In this document: in pieces, positions 45,331-55,665 of the stretch | Numbering within the stretch: the first letter of the stretch is position 1 | Layout of the letters: every line of letters starts with the position of its first letter | Position numbers and translations under genes: made by a program | NCBI RefSeq assembly: GCF_964656455.1 | Contig: NC_135718.1 | Location: forward strand, 147,728,762-147,792,761 | Length of the DNA stretch: 64,000 bases | Reading direction: 5' to 3' | Source: Halichoerus grypus | Lineage: Eukaryota > Chordata > Mammalia > Carnivora > Phocidae | The notes under the pieces: generated by a model | Databases searched by the model: none | Seen by the model: only the letters and a program-made list of their open reading frames with translations | What the model was told of the DNA's origin: nothing

Positions 45331-46322
45331 CTTGCCCGGAGCCCTCTGCTAGACCTTCAATGCCACACCATCAACGCCAACCACTTTACCTGCTACATCC
45401 TACTCATACTTCCCAATATGTATTTTCCAACTTGGTCTAAGCAACCATTTCATAGGACTCTCCCAACAAAGAGACCATGCACACAGAAACAGGTGGATAT
45501 ACGTTTTATGTCACATGTCTGGGGCCATTAACCACTCATGGATGAGCTAGGGCTCACTCCTCAGACTCCCTGTCCCGGGCTCTCTGAGTCCATCAAGATA
45601 TGATATGGTACTAAAGTTGCCTACCTCTGGAGAATGTTGGGACTAATGGAGAAGATGTACCCATGTGACTCCCTAGTTCATACAGTGAATGATTATGGAG
45701 CACCTACTAAATGCCCAAGCCTATCCTCAACAATTGGAAGAATATAGAAAGGCATTTACCTCCTTACAGTCCAATGGGAAAATAAACATGTAAAAAATAA
45801 AATTACAAAGGCTGGGTAATATATGTTACAATGAAGGAATATATAAGGCAAAATGAATAGAAAGAAGAAGGAAAATCTAGAACTGAGTCAGAGTACATGG
45901 ACAAGGCCTCTGCTAGGATTTGAATGATTAGCTGTGGTTTACTTCAGGGATGGCAGGTCCAGGGAATCCCTGGTGGGGGAGACAATCTTCAAAGGTGTAA
46001 GAAAAAAAGTGGCAAGTGTTAGGTATTGTGGGGAACTCCACGTATTTGTAGCCTACCACGAGATAGAAGAAAATGATAGGAAATAGCCCTGGTGAGGTAG
46101 ACAAGGGCTAGATCATGAGACTCGTGGACTTATGCCAAGGCCTTGTTCATCCTGCAGATTTCAATGCTGTGTCTAGGACGCACGCTCAATGATGCTCAGA
46201 TTCAGGGCCGACTCCAGCGTGTGTGCCCAGAGAAATGCCCATTTCCCAGCTACTTCTCTTCCATTCAGGAAAGCATACAGGAATTCAAGTGAGTGAAAGC
46301 GACATTTGAATGTTGATCATTT
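45331..46322. other. Unique or old-repeat DNA
   Basis: Phrases near 45690-45790 (GAGCACCTACTAAATGCCC, CTTACAGTCCAATGGG) are like an ancient mammalian repeat 3' end. The rest has no recognisable feature. Confidence 0.4.
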
Positions 46323-46340
46323 GAATTGCTGAAAATTTTA

Positions 46341-46566
46341 TTTACTTTTTATTTATTTAATTTTTTTTAAAGATTTTATTTATCTATTTGTCTGAGAGAG
46401 AGAGAGAGCGAGCGAGCATGAGCAAGGAGAGCAGCAGGCAGAGGGAGAGGGAGAAGCAGGCTCCCCGCGGAGCAGGGAGCTTGATGCGGGACTCGATCCC
46501 AGGACTCTGGGATCATGACCTGAGCTGAAGGCAGATGCTTAACCGACTGAGCCACCCAGGCGTCCC
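46341..46566 (-). mobile_element. Can-SINE with decayed target-site duplication
   Basis: Minus-strand copy with head at 46566 (GGGACGCCTGGGTGGCTCAG on the minus strand). Approximate duplicates GAATTGCTGAAAATTTTA (46323-46340) and GAATTAGTTAAAAATTTTA (from 46567) differ at several positions. Confidence 0.92.
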
Positions 46567-46584
46567 GAATTAGTTAAAAATTTT

Positions 46585-48130
46585 AAATAATTTGCGAATC
46601 TCAGGTCCTAGCCTATTATGAGTATCAAAATTCCTTGTGACATACTTCACAACTGTAGTTTCGGGGCTGTCGATTTTGACACTGGGACTGCCAGTGAAGA
46701 ATTCTCAATAGGGGTGTGGCAAACAGGTTTGCATGTTAGGAGTGTCATGGTGGGCCTCAGAGGGGATGAACAGCTGTAAGATATTAGGGGCAGAGATACC
46801 AGCTAGGAGGTCAACGTAGCTGTCTGGGTGAAAGATGGTGAGCGCCTGACCCAGGAATGTGGCAGATGCGGGGAGGAGAGGCTATGAGACATAGTTAGGG
46901 TGTGTTTACCTTGGTATTCCCTCACCTGGCACCAAGCCTGGGATAAAGTGTTCAATAAATGCCTGCTTCTAGAATCAACACAGATTGTCCAGTGATTAGA
47001 TGAGAGGTGGGGAAGAGGGATGCTGCAGGCTTGGGAAGAAGTTAAGAGTCTGGCGTAAACATGAGCTCTCTGGATTGGGCAGATGAAAGAGAGAAAGCAC
47101 ACAGGAAGAGAAAACTGATGCAGACAGGGAGGTTCAGAAGGTCTGCTCTGGATGTGAAGGGCTGGAGGGCCCGGTTGAACATGGGCAGAGAGATGCCTGC
47201 CAGGCAGTTCTATGTGCACATCTGAAATAGAATCAACCAGGGCTGAAAATACAGGGTTTAGTAATTTACCATTTATTCAATAAATATTTACTGGATATCT
47301 GCTTTGGTTCAGACATTGTGTTGTTCCCTGGTGAGGCAGAGGTTGCCAGGAAAGATAAGGCCCCTGTCCGCAGTGAGACTACAAGCAGATACATTCGTGA
47401 GCTGTGAGTATTGAGGGGATGAATGAAGTCCTGAGAAATGGTGGGGAATATTTCAGTGATGAGACAAGAGACAGGCACTATTGAAGTTAACTGAGAAGTC
47501 CCAACCAAAGAACTATGGAACAGGTAGGATAAAATGGAAATCAAGGGGGGTAGAAGTTTCACAAGAGAAAAGTCATGGGTATTGAATACAGCAAGAGTCT
47601 AGAACTGGAAAGAGTGTACATTGGATTTGTCAACTGGGAGATTCCATCTGGAGAGGCAGAAATCTCACTTCAGCAGAAGCAAAGAAGCTTCTAGAAGTTA
47701 TTGAAGGAAGTTGGAAATCTCAGAATCAACAGACAGGGTAGCTGTGACGTCTGGAATAGCCCCAGAAAGCTTCATGGAGGTGGGACCTGGGTCAGGAAGT
47801 GCAGAAGATACAATGGACCGTTTTAGATGAAATCCAAACAGAATGTGACCCATATAAAGGCTGGGCTGGGAGGACACCGTCCTAACTCTTCTGGAGGGCA
47901 AACGGGCATAAGATACCTCTGCCGAGCAACAGGTTGCTAAAAGGAAGGCATTATGGTGTCTGGGGCAGTAGACGCTCTCATGGAGTCTATGGACAGATCC
48001 ATTCTTCACCAGCTGTGTGATGCTCGGGGGACAGCCTTGCCATGAACTAGCTGGGCCTGAGAGCTGCAAACAGAACAGCAGACACACTAAGTGAGAACAC
48101 ACTAGAATGGCCAATGGCACCCTCCTTCAG
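46585..48130. repeat. Probable ancient repeat tract with unique DNA
   Basis: Phrases such as CATTTATTCAATAAATATTTACTGG (47269 on), AATGGTGGGGAATATTTCAG and GTGTACATTGGATTTGTCAACTGGG are familiar from old mammalian elements. The order suggests a long, eroded copy on the plus strand, but I cannot name the family. Minus-strand open frames of 98-140 codons have no domain. Confidence 0.38.
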
Positions 48131-48821
48131 GCTTTTCTGATACCTTAGGATACATCTTGCTACGGGATACACGAATTACCTGGAGATGAAGCACAGGTGC
48201 TCAGGGACCCAGGTCAGAGTTCTAGCAGCTTGTGGCTGAGACACTGAGGGTGGGTCCCAGAAGGAGCTGGGTGGTGCCCCTTGCTGCCCAGGTGCTCACT
48301 GCCTCCGTAACTCTTGCTGCAAAGCCAACGCTGAACGATATTTCCGCTTCCCACCTTTTCTCGTAAAAGCGAAAATCCCTTTCGGATTTCTTTCAGTTAG
48401 CAAAAACAGATACTAACGTATTTCTTTCCTAAAAGCGAAGTGGCTCAATGTGAATTTTTAAAAAGTGCACCTGTACCTCCCTGGTTCCTCGGCAGGCACC
48501 CAGGGGACAGCAGGGCCACCTGAAGGACCAGGTGAAAGCTACCTGTTGGAGGTCTCCTCCCTTCCCCAGCAGTATGAACTGCAGGGCCGGTTCAGAGATG
48601 CCTTTTTTTCTAACTCCAAGCCACATCTGCCCCTGGGAGTTTAACTCTGCCATGTCCACAGCAGCAGTGGGAGGGTCCCTACCCAACGTCCTCCCTCCTG
48701 CGTAGAGACCTCAGTATACACACAGTTACACTGCAAAGCAAGGTCCCAGGGAAGGCGTCACTCACACAGGCAGCCCTCTGGGGATCAGCACAGCTGGGCC
48801 AAGGCTCACAGAAGCCACATG
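48131..48821. other. Unique non-coding DNA
   Basis: A weak MER5-like patch lies near 48173-48235 (GAATTACCTGGAGATGAAGC). Otherwise nothing is recognised. Confidence 0.45.
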
Positions 48822-49005
48822 CTGTGGTAGAAAGAACCCAATCTGGGTTTAGTCTTGACTCTACAACTTACTAACTCTATATGACCTTGCGTACTTAACC
48901 TCTCTGTGCCTTGGTTTCCTTATGTGAAATTAGTACCAATAAAAATACCCACCCCCTTCACAGGCACAGTTGCTATGAAGATTAGGTAAGCTGATGCTCC
49001 TGAAA
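48822..49005 (+). mobile_element. MIR SINE, probably interrupted
   Basis: GCTGTGGTAGAAAGAACCCAATC, CTCTACAACTTACTAACTC, AACCTCTCTGTGCCTTGG, TTTCCTTATGTGAAATTAG and CAGTTGCTATGAAGATTAGG follow MIR on the plus strand. The terminal phrase AAATGTAAAGCGCTATATAAATTAG appears only at 49226-49250, after about 220 bp of other sequence. Confidence 0.85.
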
Positions 49006-49222
49006 CTTTTTTTGGTTTTAATATTTATTATTTTTAAATAGGTAATGTGTTTACAGTATAAAAATACATCCGTAATATGTGTGTTATGATTCCCATATAC
49101 TGCTGGGTCTTGCTCCCTTTCTTGTCTCCATACCCCTACTCGCTCCTCACGCCTGGCCTCTACAGGTAATCATTTTTACTCTTTGCTTCTTTATTTCCTC
49201 AGTGTTTCTTGAAAGGATTGTT
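49006..49222. mobile_element. Unassigned insert within a MIR, L1-like
   Basis: TTTAATATTTATTATTTTTAAATAGG, CAGTATAAAAATACATCC and TCTCCATACCCCTACTCG, then TACAGGTAATCATTTTTAC resemble a known old L1 3' UTR (usual: aacaccctccccagaggtaaccactgttacc). It separates the two parts of the MIR, so it probably inserted later. Confidence 0.45.
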
Positions 49223-49380
49223 TCAAATGTAAAGCGCTATATAAATTAGTGATCATTGCTGTAATGGGAAAGAAGGCGGTGAGGAGTAGGATGGGGATGG
49301 ATGGTTGTGCTGTCTACAAGGAGCCCCATTGCCTCCAAGGAAACCTGCCTCAGTATTACCATGGTTCACACTGATCCCTT

Positions 49381-49505
49381 TCATCCACCCTTCCACTCAT
49401 CCATCCATCCATCCATCCATCCCTCCATCATCCACTCATCCATCCATCTATCCATCCATCCATCCATCCATCCCTCCCTCCCTCCGTCATCCACTCATCC
49501 ATCCA
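49381..49505. repeat. (ATCC)n tetranucleotide repeat
   Basis: Tandem CATC units with CCCTCC and CACTCATCC interruptions over about 125 bp. It has two similar halves, each ending CATCCACTCATCCATCC, which suggests a local duplication. Confidence 0.95.
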
Positions 49506-50428
49506 AGCAATATTTGTTAGTGCCACCTATACTCAAGGCTAAGTGACAGCATAATTCTAGGATTACTAAGATTAATAAGTGCATCCATAGCACTTTTGAG
49601 TTCATACCATCCATCCTCTTTTATACTTATTCTCACCCTCATGCTAGTTTTCTGTCTGGGTATAGCAGCCTATGGCCAGTGACCATACACCAAGTAAACT
49701 TTTTATATTTCCCCTAGCATATGGTGTGGCACACACAAATGTACACAGCAGATGTTCAAACAGACTTGAGCTGGTCATGGACAAGAAGTCCCACTGGATG
49801 GTGGTACAACAGTCAGGCAGGCATTCTGGGGTCCAGCAGCCTTTCTGTCAGCTGTGGGAAAATCCAAGATGGCCTGCAGGCCCTGGAGGGAAGGGTCTGC
49901 CTCAGCCTCAGATTGTGGCCAGATGAGATTGAGAGGATGGGTCCTCACTCGGGGAGCAGAAGTGACAGAGCGGGAAAAACAAAAGGACAGCAGCTGAGAA
50001 CAGCTTCCAACATGGCGACATGATCAAGGAGAGAAAACTACTCCTCAGAAGGAGGTGTTGTGGTCAGCTGTTCTCTGCCATGAATTGTGCTGTGGCGGGA
50101 CACGATATTCCAGTCACTCCTGCCCCTGCCCCCAACACTCAAAATACCTCCTCTTTTTTTGGTTTTGTTTTTAAGATTTAACAACTCTCGATCACTTCAT
50201 AGCACATCCTCGGGCCGTCCTTCAGGCTCCTCTGCATATTTAAGGAGTCCTCCTCATTTTGCCACCAAATGACTTTATGACCATGAATTATGATGTCATG
50301 TCATGTCATGTCTCTGTGTCTCCACTGCTCTATCTATGGAATGGGGGCGACCATTCCGAGTCTCCCTGCATTGTCAGGTGCTGATGAGAACCCCCTGTGT
50401 CAACGCACACTGAATACAAGTGTGCTCT
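49506..50428. other. Unique non-coding DNA
   Basis: No repeat or gene recognised. TGATGTCATGTCATGTCATG near 50290 is a short pentamer repeat. Open frames are under 101 codons. Confidence 0.5.
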
Positions 50429-50444
50429 AAGAAGAAAGGCTATT

Positions 50445-51095
50445 CAAGATGTCCATCGACAGATGAATGGATAAAGAAGATGTGGTATATATATACAATG
50501 GATTATTATGCAGCCATCAAAAGGAATGAGATCTTGCCATTTGCAACGACGTGGATGGAACTGGAGGGTGTTATGCTGAGCGAAATAAGTCAATCAGAGA
50601 AAGACATGTATCATATGACCTCACTGATATGAGGAATTCTTAATCTCAGGAAACAAACTGAGGGTTGCTGGAGTGGGGGGTGGGGTGGGAGGGATAGGGT
50701 AACTGGGTGATAGACATTGGGGAGGGTATGTGCTATGGTGAGCGCTGTGAATTGTGCAAGACTGTTGAATCACAGATCTGTACCTCTGAAACAAATAATA
50801 CATTATATGTTAAGAAAAAAAAAAAAGAAGAAGACAGCAGGAGGGGAAGAATGAAGGGGGGGAAATCGGAGGGGGAGACGAACCATGAGAGACGATGGAC
50901 TCTGAAAAACAAACTGAGGGTTCTAGAGGGGAGGGGGTGGGGGGATGGGTTAGCCTGGTGATGGGTATTTGGGAGGGCACGTTCTGCATGGAGCACTGGG
51001 TGTTATACGCAAACAATGAATCATGGAACACTACATCAAAAACTAATGATGTAATGTACGGTGATTAACATAACAATAAAAAATTTAAAAAAAAG
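50445..51095 (+). mobile_element. Young 5'-truncated LINE-1 with 16-bp duplication
   Basis: The first 188 bp are open and encode the ORF2 C-terminus (residues MWYIYTMDYYAAIKRNEI, then LPFATTWMELEG, ending at a stop at 50630-50632). The 3' UTR follows with two related units (50651-50813 and 50907-51080), each starting AAACAAACTGAGGGTT. The A-rich end is followed by a perfect duplicate of AAGAAGAAAGGCTATT (50429-50444 and 51096-51111). The intact frame and perfect duplication imply recent insertion. It is too short to retrotranspose by itself. Confidence 0.97.
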
Positions 51096-51111
51096 AAGAA
51101 GAAAGGCTATT

Positions 51112-51574
51112 GGTGTTAGAATAAGTACTGCCTCTACTCCGGGGGGAGAGGCATTATTTTTAAATGAAGAATTTTTAAGGTAAGGACCAACTAACTAATC
51201 ACACACACACACACACACACACATACACACACACGAGCCATTTCACAGTCTTTTTTTTTTTTTTTTCTTTTCTGATCTTCCAACCCTAGAGAGACCTTTC
51301 TGGTCTCTTCTCATAGTAGGCCTGACAACTGCTTCCAAAGAATATAATTTTAAAGGTTAATTCCCAATCCAAGCTTAGAGTCCTTTCTAGTCCTCCGCCA
51401 GCAACCTTTTTATATCTGTCTGTCTGATGTGCCCTCTTTCCCAGAGACCCACGCCCCCCCCTCCCAGCCCCCGCCCGCACCCAGGGTGGTGGCAATGATA
51501 ACCAATAATGAAAACCTGCAGCCTGCAGACACTGGAGCGAGCGGGTGCACGGAGGGGAGGCCGAGGAGGAGCCG
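51112..51574. other. Unique DNA with microsatellite and poly-T
   Basis: (CA)n at 51200-51234 and T16 at 51251-51266. From 51440 to 51560 it is GC-rich. No gene. Confidence 0.5.
51200..51234. repeat. (CA)n microsatellite
   Basis: Eleven or more CA units, one AT interruption, then five more. Confidence 0.95.
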
Positions 51575-51790
51575 GTCAGGATGCATGTAATCAGAAGGGT
51601 TATCTAATGCTAGTCTCATTCTAATTGAGTCAGTACCATATGTCACCCTGCAATAACATCGCAAGCAGCATGCAACTGAATACATATTTAATTCACATAA
51701 TGGGTACAGCAGTAGAAGTAATCAAGGCAGTTTGCCATAAGCCATAAAGAAATGTAGCTTGTTCCTATCAAGAAACATTTGGCACTTAGG
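51575..51790. promoter_or_regulatory. Putative conserved element, block 1 of 4
   Basis: Repeat-free: ATGCATGTAATCAGAAGGG, CTCATTCTAATTGAGTCAG (with inverted CTCA/GAGT arms around TTCTAATT), ATGCAACTGAATACATATTTAATTC and AGTAGAAGTAATCAAGGC. It sits at the start of a kilobase where several such blocks follow each other. Confidence 0.48.
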
Positions 51791-51934
51791 GAGAGAACTC
51801 TATCACCAGTGAGAGGGCAACTGTATGACTGTGAAAGCTCATGGGGGGAGGGGGAGGCATGGCTGTGGGGAGCGGGGGCACGGGGAGAAAGAGATGAGGA
51901 GAGGGAGCAAGAAACCAACAAATGAAAACACCAA

Positions 51935-52080
51935 AGAGATTAAAGCCGGAACATCGATTCCCCGCGAATGAAAATCAATGAAGGAATATTGTCAGTGGAT
52001 CGTTGGCCATCTCAATATAATTAACAGTAATGGATTTATTGGCACTAGCTTAATGATTTAACGTTACACGTGCCCCCAGA
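51935..52080. promoter_or_regulatory. Putative conserved element, block 2 of 4
   Basis: GATTAAAGCCGGAACATCGATTCC, GAATGAAAATCAATGAAGG, then the 14-mer TAATTAACAGTAAT at 52018-52031, which also occurs at 8076-8089 inside another enhancer-like block. TTAATGATTTAACG follows. Homeodomain-type motifs dominate. Confidence 0.52.
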
Positions 52081-52179
52081 ATTTCCTGTGCTGTCATGGG
52101 TTCTTCTCGTTCCCTCCTGGCCCCATCCACGTCCCAGGAAATGGATGGGGCTATGGAGGGTTAAAAAAAATTTTTTTTT

Positions 52180-52345
52180 TCTCATCTCTTCATCTGGATT
52201 GGCATCTGACAGAAAGCTGCTCGCCCATTCCCTCATTTCCTCCCTCAAGGAGATGATTAATACAGCTGGGCAATGCTCATCAATATCTTTGGACAGATCA
52301 ACTGGAGTTTTCATTAAACCCATATTAATGTCCTAGATACACAGC
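52180..52345. promoter_or_regulatory. Putative conserved element, block 3 of 4
   Basis: CATCTGGATTGGCATCTGACAG (two CATCTG E-boxes), AGATGATTAATACAGCTGGG (ATTA plus CAGCTG E-box), CATCAATATCTTTGGACAG and TTTTCATTAAACCCATATTAATG. E-box plus ATTA pairing is common in enhancers bound by bHLH and homeodomain factors. Activity is inferred. Confidence 0.5.
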
Positions 52346-52362
52346 TGTGGACAGGTTATTCT

Positions 52363-52429
52363 AAAAAAAAAAAAAAAGAAGGAGAAAGAGAGAAAGAAAG
52401 AAAGAAAGGAGAGGAAAGGAAAGAAAAAA
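52363..52429. repeat. Purine-only tract, 67 bases
   Basis: A-run followed by GAAA/GGAAA units with no pyrimidine from 52363 to 52429. Such homopurine tracts can form triplex DNA and vary in length. It separates two enhancer-like blocks. Confidence 0.92.
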
Positions 52430-52439
52430 CCCTCCACTT

Positions 52440-52660
52440 GGGCTAACTATTCGCCTGGAATTAACAGAAACCCGGCCCCTTCCCTCATTAGGGCTTCTTC
52501 CACCAACATGTTTTGATGTATATTTCATGAGGATAAACAAACATTCATTTCACTTTGGGAAGGTGTTTGCTGTAATGTATTGTCAGCCTAGCCAGCAATG
52601 AGGGGACATTAATTTCAATTCTGGTGTTTAAACACTTTGGCGAGTCCCAATTACTCATTC
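52440..52660. promoter_or_regulatory. Putative conserved element, block 4 of 4
   Basis: CCTCATTAGGGCTTC, ATTTCATGAGGATAAACAAAC (forkhead-like TAAACAAAC), GGACATTAATTTCAATTC, the perfect 12-bp palindrome GTGTTTAAACAC (52624-52635) and CCCAATTACTCATTCCCC. Repeat-free and AT-balanced, ending where a GC-rich tract begins at 52670. Confidence 0.5.
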
Positions 52661-53582
52661 CCCAGCTCGATATCAGGAGCCCTGGAGGAAGGTCGCTGGC
52701 TCTCTATGCGGCCCCTGGTGCCGGCGGGGGCACGGCTCCACCCTCCAGGGGGCACAGCTCTTCCCAAGTGGGGAGAGCAGGACGGAGGGGAGATGGATTG
52801 TCACCGCACCAATCCTCGGTCAGACCGCGACCAGAGGGCTCACTTCAGGGAAGACCCAGCCCTGCGCTACTGCAATTTCGTGAGAGGCTGGGTGTGTGCC
52901 CGAGTTCGAAAAGGAAAAGGAAGTCAGATCCTATTTTTTTTTCCTGGTCCAAATCTGCAGATGCCAACCATTTCATGGAGAAGAGCAAAGCCTTGATATC
53001 TAGAAAGGTAAATACCAGGACAAGAATGGGAGAATGGAGAGGGCCATGGGTCATGGATGAAGGTCTTAAAAATGGATGCAGACACGTGGTCCTTTTGCAG
53101 CCGGAGGGGCTCTTGGTGACGGCTTCTGCCCACCCACCCCCCAACCCTGTCAGAAACATCTGTGGCAGCCTTCCTTCCATCCTGCAAAGGATCAGGGATA
53201 GAGAGCTCCTACACCCATGAGAAAATGTGTGCACGAGCTTTGCAAAGCTAGAGGACTCAACACATTTCTTTTTATTATTATTATTTATTATTATTATTAT
53301 TTATAATTCATTTCTACCTCCATTTCTGATAGCACCTGCAAGTTTAGTGAAAAGTTCCTTAGCAAAGTGCCACGCCTCTCTTTAAGCTGCCAGTAACCTG
53401 TGCGCACACTCAGACACACCAGAGAATCTCTCTACTCATGGGAGCCGGCTAGTGAAGACCACCAAACAAAAAAACTTCCTTTTTAATAACGTGAAGAGCT
53501 ACCCTCAGGTCTGTGTGAACAGTTACTTCCGGTTAATGATAAACTAAAGGCAGGTGTACTTGTGTTTCAAAGACACAGCCGT
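52661..53582. other. Unique DNA, GC-rich then AT-rich
   Basis: GC-rich with some CpG from 52670 to 52920. The 198-codon open frame at 52624-53220 crosses from an enhancer-like block into it and has no domain, so I do not call it. A (TTA)n repeat is at 53269-53304. Confidence 0.45.
53269..53304. repeat. (TTA)n microsatellite
   Basis: TTTTATTATTATTATTTATT-type run with one TTTA interruption. Confidence 0.92.
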
Positions 53583-53776
53583 GGGGCGCCTGGGTGGCTT
53601 AGTCGGTGAAGTGTCCGACTCTTGATCTCAGCTCAGGTCATGATCTTCGGGTCGTGAGATCGGGCCTGTGATGGGCTCCCTGCTGGGTGTGGGGCCTGCT
53701 TGGGATTCTCTCTCCCCCTCTCCACCTCCCCTCCAAAAAATAAAGGAAGTGTCAGCTTGTGTGTTAAAAAAAAAAA
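53583..53776 (+). mobile_element. Can-SINE, older form
   Basis: Plus-strand copy with head GGGGCGCCTGGGTGGCTTAG, then the CCGACTCTTGATCTCAGC form and GGTCGTGAGATCGGGCC. The tail is unusual: ATAAAGGAAGTGTCAGC lies between two A-rich parts, the second at 53765-53776. No clean target-site duplication seen. Confidence 0.9.
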
Positions 53777-55084
53777 TAAGATACAGATGTAAGGTTGAAA
53801 AAAATGAAGACGAAGAGATGACATGACATACATGTGTCCTGGCAGGAGTAGGAGAAGCAGGGACAGGCAGGCATTCCCCAAAGTCTGTGCCTGGAGGAAC
53901 ACCGGAAGTCAGAAAGGGGAAGAGCCCAGGGCCTGGGTGGCACCTTGGGGATATCACAACACACAGGGTCTCAAACACGTGCCCACAGCAGGACCCAGCT
54001 GGGGAGAGTTAGTGAGAGCTGAAAAACACGAAACCAATAAGGGCAAAGAAAAACCCACCTGGTTCTTATCAAAGTTACTTTTTCCTTAAGTGAGTGCTAA
54101 GTCCACAAGTTTCTCCCTACAGAAGTTTTTTTTAAAAAGAACACAGCACAAAGTACCAGAAGCCAAGGCTGGGTATGGTTCCTAGATGACTCTCCACCGC
54201 ATATTGCCAATAAGACGTACAACGTGTTCTTAAAACCTGGCACGAGCTTTTGGCTTGGTTCCGAGGTGCCCTGAAAATCCCTGTCAGCACATAAGCGGGG
54301 CTGATACACAGTTAGGTACCAACATGTGGGGACCACTGATTTAGACCCTGAAATGCTTCTACGCTGGCTGATCAACGGCTACACCTTAACCGACCTTGCC
54401 GTCTCCCGGGGCCACTCTCTCTCTGCTCCGTCTCTCCCCCGTGCTTTCCGAGAACCCAGCAGCTCCAGGGTTAATACCCAGCACACAGAAAGTAGTCTTC
54501 AAGGGCGTGCTCCAGCACCATGGCCCTGTCCATCCTGCCTGGCCCGTGTCCGCGCCATCCTGCTTGTCATTCAGCAGCCTGAACACACTTCTGCAGCCAG
54601 GCTGAGGAACTGGCAAGGCCTCCCTAATGGGTTCAACACACTTCTCTGAGGCTGAGGACGTAGCTGGCCTGTGGCCAGGGGACCAGGGAAGTTAAGTGGC
54701 ATCCTGATCTCACTCACTGACTCCCCTCTGTGAACCCAAGGAAACATCACCATTCCTTTCTGCCTTCCGACATCTTCATGCGCACTTCCTTCCAATCATT
54801 CTGGGGCAGCCAAGGCAAGTATGTGGCCCAGGTGTTCCTGATGCTACCTCTGTGGCGTCTCACCTGCCCTGTTCCCATCAGACGAGCCAGGGAAGCTGCC
54901 CAAGAAGCCAGATCAGACAGGTCTGGCACAACAGAAGAGCCTGGTAAGATCTGGATCGCTGGCAGAGAGGAGAGGCTGGGAAATCGGCAGACTGTCGGAG
55001 ATCAAGAAGACTGGTGAAGAACGCACCCTCGCAGGCTCCAGGGGACCTACCACTGTCAGCTTTAAAAAGTGTAATAGGACTCAC
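53777..55084. other. Unique non-coding DNA
   Basis: No repeat or gene is recognised. Open frames of up to 116 codons occur on both strands in an overlapping way. Confidence 0.5.
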
Positions 55085-55325
55085 GATAATAATAAGGAGC
55101 ATCCTTTAGCGAACGACTGCCTACAAGGTGAGGGCTCTGCCCATACCCTCCAAACCAATCCTCATAGGTCCCCTGCCCTGTAGGTAGCTTTCCCCTTTAC
55201 CAGCGAATAAAGAGAGATCTGGGGAGGTTACACCGCATGCCAACGCAATCCACAGTAAGTGGTTAACGCAGGATTCAAACTCAAACCAGACTGGCTCCCT
55301 AGTCCAGGCTCTTCCCAGTGGGTGG
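55085..55325 (-). mobile_element. MIR SINE
   Basis: CCATACCCTCCAAACCAATCCTC, TACCAGCGAATAAAGAGAG, AACGCAGGATTCAAACTC and ACCAGACTGGCTCCCTAGTCC follow the reverse complement of MIR (usual: gcagagccgggattcgaacccagg ... ctggctcc). Diverged. Confidence 0.72.
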
Positions 55326-55444
55326 TGCTGCCCTCTGTGACCCTCCATGCGATGGGCACCTAATGGGATCCACTCAGAAGGCTTCAAGAAGCCATGGTCT
55401 GAGGTGTTCTCCTGCACGAGGGAAGGCGCCCTGTGTAGACAGGA

Positions 55445-55665
55445 TGCGCATAGGCTTTGGACTCTTACTCTTTGGACTCTCTGAGCTCCCATCCAGGCTT
55501 CAATCTCTCACCCCCGTGCAAGTGTGGGAATGTTACGCAGGTCCCGATTCCCCATCTGGAAAATGGAAATAATGCCTACCTCCTAGAACTGTTGTGATAA
55601 CAGCGAAAACGTGTATCAAAGTCCTAGCATTGTTCCTGGTACAGAACCAATGAGTAGTAATTCTC
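55445..55665 (+). mobile_element. MIR SINE
   Basis: GGCTTTGGACTCTTACTCTTTGG, CATCCAGGCTTCAATC, CCCATCTGGAAAATGGAAATAATG, CCTACCTCCTAGAACTGTTGTG, CGTGTATCAAAGTCCTAGC and TGTTCCTGGTACAG follow MIR on the plus strand. It lies 120 bp from a MIR in the opposite orientation. Confidence 0.82.

Noticed and set aside
49381..49505. ATCC repeat as a regulatory array
   Set aside because: A plain tetranucleotide microsatellite with drift. No sign of a conserved motif.
50420..50632. Open frame with L1 ORF2 C-terminus as a host gene
   Set aside because: It is the tail of a truncated L1. The first residues come from the flank and duplication, so no independent gene is present.
52624..53220. 198-codon open frame on the plus strand
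   Set aside because: Begins in an AT-balanced enhancer-like block, runs into GC-rich sequence, shows no domain, and has competing frames on the minus strand.
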